A stretch of 35,721 nt of DNA from the NCBI RefSeq assembly GCF_004353915.1, contig NZ_SMRP01000037.1, positions 1 through 35,721 on the forward strand, in the 5' to 3' direction. The stretch is from Paraburkholderia silviterrae. GTDB lineage: Bacteria > Pseudomonadota > Gammaproteobacteria > Burkholderiales > Burkholderiaceae. Made by a program: the position numbers and the translations under genes. The notes beneath the pieces are model-generated. The model did no database searches, was not told the DNA's origin, and saw only the letters and a list, made by a program, of their open reading frames with translations. Of this stretch, positions 33,216-35,721 are shown piece after piece; within the stretch, counting starts at the first letter, position 1, and each line of letters opens with the position of its first letter.

Positions 33216-34027
33216 ACCCCATCGAAAGCGCCACGCCTGGCCATCTGCTGGCCGGCAAGACCGCGATCGTCACCGGCAGCACCCATGGACTCGGCTCCGA
33301 CATCGCACGCGGCCTCGCCGCCAGCGGTGCACGCGTAACCGTGCTGGGCCTCGACGAAGGCGCCGGGCGATCCGTCGCCGAATCGATTGGCGAGTCTGCG
33401 CTGTTCGTTCGAACCGACGTCACCGACGACGCACAGATCGGCCGTGCGATCTCGGCCACGCTCGATTGCTTCGGACAACTGGATTTTCTCGTCAACAATG
33501 CATGCAGCTACGCGGATTCCGGACTTGCATCGGGGCGAGACCAATGGCTGAGGCTCCTCAACGTGAATCTGGTCTCCGCCGCGATCTTCGCGCAAAAAGC
33601 CGCGCCGCACCTGCCGCGCGGCGGCGTGATCGTGAATCTCGGCAGCACGGGCGGCAAGTTCGGCGCAGCGGGACGCGCACTCTACCCGGCATCGAAGGCG
33701 GCGCTGCTGCAGTTGACGCGCAACCTCGCAGTGGAGCTAGCTCCCGACGGCATACGCGTGGTCTCCGTGTCGCCCGCGTGGACCTGGTCCCCCTCGCTCG
33801 CGCAACTGGCCGATGGATCGATCGAACGCGCGGACCGCGTTGGCGCGGGGCTGCACCCGCTCGGCCGCGTAGGCCGCGGCGAGGAGGTCGCGCAGGCGGT
33901 GGCGTTTCTCTGCTCGACGGCCGCGTCGTGGATCACCGGCGTGGATATTCCCGTCGACGGCGGATTCTCGATACTCGGCCCCGACCAGGGTGTGTCGCCG
34001 CGCGAATGGTTCAACAGAAGTACGTGA
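33212..34027 (+). CDS. SDR, probable cis-dihydrodiol dehydrogenase
   Basis: A 271-residue classical SDR. The cofactor loop is TGSTHGLG (about residues 21-28), NNA follows, the active site is NLGSTGGKFG and YPASKAA (Tyr-x-x-x-Lys), and the C-terminal motif is DIPVDGGF. Next to a ring dioxygenase the natural role is NAD-dependent oxidation of the cis-dihydrodiol product to a catechol or similar; this is inference from context. It overlaps the preceding isochorismatase-like gene by four bases. Confidence 0.88.
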   Translation: MNPIESATPGHLLAGKTAIVTGSTHGLGSDIARGLAASGARVTVLGLDEGAGRSVAESIGESALFVRTDVTDDAQIGRAISATLDCFGQLDFLVNNACSYADSGLASGRDQWLRLLNVNLVSAAIFAQKAAPHLPRGGVIVNLGSTGGKFGAAGRALYPASKAALLQLTRNLAVELAPDGIRVVSVSPAWTWSPSLAQLADGSIERADRVGAGLHPLGRVGRGEEVAQAVAFLCSTAASWITGVDIPVDGGFSILGPDQGVSPREWFNRST

Positions 34028-34099
34028 ACGCGCAAGAGAAGGTCCATAAAAGCACTCGACTAAACGTGCAGCACGCTCTTCATCAGGAGACTTGAAGCC

Positions 34100-35572
34100 A
34101 TGAACGACAAGACCACCCCGCGCGACCTGGTTCGCGAAGGCAAGCTTTTCATCGACGGCGAGTGGGTCGCCGGCGCGGATGGAAAGACACTGCCCGACTA
34201 CAACCCCGCGACCGGGGAACTGTTCGCGACCATCCACCAGGCCGCGCGCAGCGACGCGCAGCGCGCCGTGGACGCCGCCCACCGGGTGAAAGACGAATGG
34301 GCCGACATGCTCGTTTCGAAGCGTGCCGAGATCTTGCTGGCCAGCGCAGACGCGCTTGCCGCGATGGTGGACGACGTGCGCGACGTGCTCATCGAGGAGT
34401 CCGGCTCGACCGTGCCGAAAGCGATGTTCGAAGTCATGAGCGGGATCGATCTGCTGCGCAGCGCCGCCGGCGACGCGCGGCACATCTTTGGCGAAACGCT
34501 GCCGCACAGCGCGCAGGGGCAGTTCGGCTTCACGATCCGGCGCCCGCTTGGCGTGATCGCGGGCATCGCGCCGTTTAATGCGCCGTTCTGGCTGGCGATG
34601 AAGAAGGTCGTGCTCGCGCTCGCGGCGGGCAACACCTTCGTTCTCAAGCCCTCCGAAGAAACGCCGATGACGGGGCTGAAGATCGCCGAGCTATTCGAGC
34701 GCGGTGGGCTGCCTGCCGGTGTGCTCAATGTCGTGCCGGGACCGGCAGACGTGGTGGGCGACGTGTTGATGAGAGACCCGCGCGTGCGCATGCTGACCTT
34801 CACGGGATCGACGCGTGTCGGTCGCCAGCTCGCGGTTGAAGCGGCCAGGCAGATGAAGAAGGTCACACTCGAGATGGGCGGCAAGAATCCGCTCATCGTG
34901 TTGCGGGACGCCGATCTCGATTATGCGGTGCGCGCAGCCTGCTTCGGGATCTTTTTTCATCAGGGGCAGGTGTGTATGGCGAACTCGCGCATCATTGTCG
35001 AGGCGCCGGTCTATGATGCGTTCGCTGAAACATTCGTTGCGCGTGCGAAGACGTACAAGGTTGGCGACCCGCGTGATCCTGCGACCGTGGTTGGTCCGCT
35101 GATTCGTCGCACGCAGTGCGGTGTGATTGATGGGCACGTTCAGGATGCGGTCGACAAGGGCGCCCGCTTGCTTCTTGGTGGCACGCATCATGAGAATTTC
35201 TATGCGCCGACGATTCTCGCCGACGTGACGCCGCAGATGCGGATCTATGAAGAAGAGAGCTTCGGTCCGGTGACATCGCTGATTCGCGTGGCGGATGCCG
35301 AGGAGGCGCTGCGCGTGGCCAACGATACGGCGTATGGGCTTTCTTCCGGCATTATTACGAATGATCTGCAGAAGGCGTTCTCGCTGGCGATGCGGATCGA
35401 GGCCGGTATGGTGCATATAAATGATACGACCGTCACGGATGAGCCGCATGTTCCGTTCGGTGGGACGAAAATGAGCGGTATGGGGCGTGAAGGTGGACGT
35501 TATTCGATGGAAGAGATGACGGAATTGAAGTGGATTACCGTGCAGATGGGGCAGCGGCAGTTTCCATTTTGA
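34100..35572 (+). CDS. Aldehyde dehydrogenase (aromatic/semialdehyde type)
   Basis: A 490-residue NAD(P)-dependent aldehyde dehydrogenase. Catalytic Glu258 (LEMGGKNP) and Cys292 (GQVCMAN) are present with the usual 34-residue spacing, and the cofactor loop is FTGSTRVGRQ. It resembles benzaldehyde, salicylaldehyde or vanillin dehydrogenases in general character. The ATG at 34100 has AGGAGA nine bases upstream and is separated from the SDR by 72 bp, so it may have extra regulation. It is the last gene of the dioxygenase operon. The aldehyde may come from transamination of an amine or from a side chain of the aromatic substrate. Confidence 0.94.
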   Translation: MNDKTTPRDLVREGKLFIDGEWVAGADGKTLPDYNPATGELFATIHQAARSDAQRAVDAAHRVKDEWADMLVSKRAEILLASADALAAMVDDVRDVLIEESGSTVPKAMFEVMSGIDLLRSAAGDARHIFGETLPHSAQGQFGFTIRRPLGVIAGIAPFNAPFWLAMKKVVLALAAGNTFVLKPSEETPMTGLKIAELFERGGLPAGVLNVVPGPADVVGDVLMRDPRVRMLTFTGSTRVGRQLAVEAARQMKKVTLEMGGKNPLIVLRDADLDYAVRAACFGIFFHQGQVCMANSRIIVEAPVYDAFAETFVARAKTYKVGDPRDPATVVGPLIRRTQCGVIDGHVQDAVDKGARLLLGGTHHENFYAPTILADVTPQMRIYEEESFGPVTSLIRVADAEEALRVANDTAYGLSSGIITNDLQKAFSLAMRIEAGMVHINDTTVTDEPHVPFGGTKMSGMGREGGRYSMEEMTELKWITVQMGQRQFPF

Positions 35573-35604
35573 GGGAGTTTTTTTGGGGGGGCGATGGGCC
35601 CGAT

Positions 35605-35670
35605 GGCCACGTTGGACGCGTTTGGCGCGTCGGCCGCGTTGGCCACATTGGACGCGCTTGGCGCGTTGGC
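35605..35670 (-). repeat. Imperfect 36-bp tandem repeat next to the right end element
   Basis: Two copies with a period of 36 bp begin at 35605 and 35641 (GGCCACGTTGGACGCG and GGCCACATTGGACGCG). They contain shorter GCG/GGC-rich sub-repeats. On the minus strand they extend the MKTRKGQR frame into 12-residue units such as GQRAKRVQCGQR. Confidence 0.75.
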
Positions 35671-35721
35671 CTTTCCTTGTTTTCATGTCGGTATATTGGT
35701 GTTGCCCCTGTGCGGGGCGGC
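35663..35721 (-). repeat. Right copy of the 59-bp inverted repeat found at both window ends
   Basis: On the minus strand this copy starts with the same hairpin (GCCCC, GCACA, GGGGC), then ACATGAAAACAAGGAAAGGC, opening the frame MKTRKGQRAKRV. It differs from the left copy at three positions. It begins 90 bp past the aldehyde dehydrogenase stop and points towards that gene. The window ends exactly at its first base, so its outer border cannot be seen. Confidence 0.85.

Overview
The window is GC-rich chromosomal DNA of a Burkholderiales bacterium, most likely the Burkholderia/Paraburkholderia/Caballeronia group. The clues are strong G/C third-position codon bias, several LysR and AraC regulators, a fused indolepyruvate oxidoreductase and the general style of the metabolic operons. 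I see no rRNA, tRNA, insertion sequence, phage gene or CRISPR array. It reads as a metabolic and accessory region with many small catabolic operons, each next to its own regulator.

Layout: (a) 189-2254, a PIG3-type quinone oxidoreductase divergent from a LysR gene, with a perfect 10-bp inverted repeat just upstream of the LysR start. (b) 2384-6236, an apparent operon of histidine phosphatase, APH-type kinase, SDR and acyl-CoA dehydrogenase. It looks like a split version of ACAD10/11 or LvaA/LvaC and would act on 4-hydroxyacyl-CoAs; a LysR gene follows (6321-7235). (c) 7300-9260, a secreted DUF305 protein and a YVTN beta-propeller protein, translationally coupled. (d) 9755-11353, a chemoreceptor with a possible sigma-28 promoter. 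(e) 11508-12380, an exported His/Asp-rich repeat protein. (f) 12826-14646, a ClC chloride transporter with CBS domains. (g) 14840-17981, an mtnK-mtnA-class II aldolase operon matching the 'DHAP shunt' for methylthioadenosine/5'-deoxyadenosine salvage, with a perfect 18-bp palindrome upstream. (h) 18303-22880, a fused indolepyruvate oxidoreductase divergent from a LysR gene. (i) 22984-23827, three small hypothetical genes. (j) 24382-28444, class III aminotransferase, APC permease and AraC regulator on the minus strand. (k) 28613-35572, a second AraC regulator, then a Rieske dioxygenase operon: reductase, alpha, beta, isochorismatase-like protein, SDR and aldehyde dehydrogenase.

Regions j and k together look like an uptake and degradation unit for an aromatic, possibly amine-bearing, compound. 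The permease imports it, the aminotransferase may remove an amine, the dioxygenase makes a cis-diol, the SDR re-aromatises it and the aldehyde dehydrogenase oxidises an aldehyde. The substrate cannot be read from the sequence. The isochorismatase-like protein has lost all three canonical catalytic residues, so its role here is open.

The two ends of the window carry a near-identical 59-bp element in opposite orientation (56 of 59 bases match by eye). Each copy has a GC-rich hairpin, then an ATG opening a short Arg/Lys-rich reading frame that runs into tandem repeats. Each lies about 90 bp past the 3' end of the outermost gene and points towards it. I do not know what this element is; it is one of the stronger novelty candidates, with the pseudo-isochorismatase and the split 4-hydroxyacyl-CoA module.
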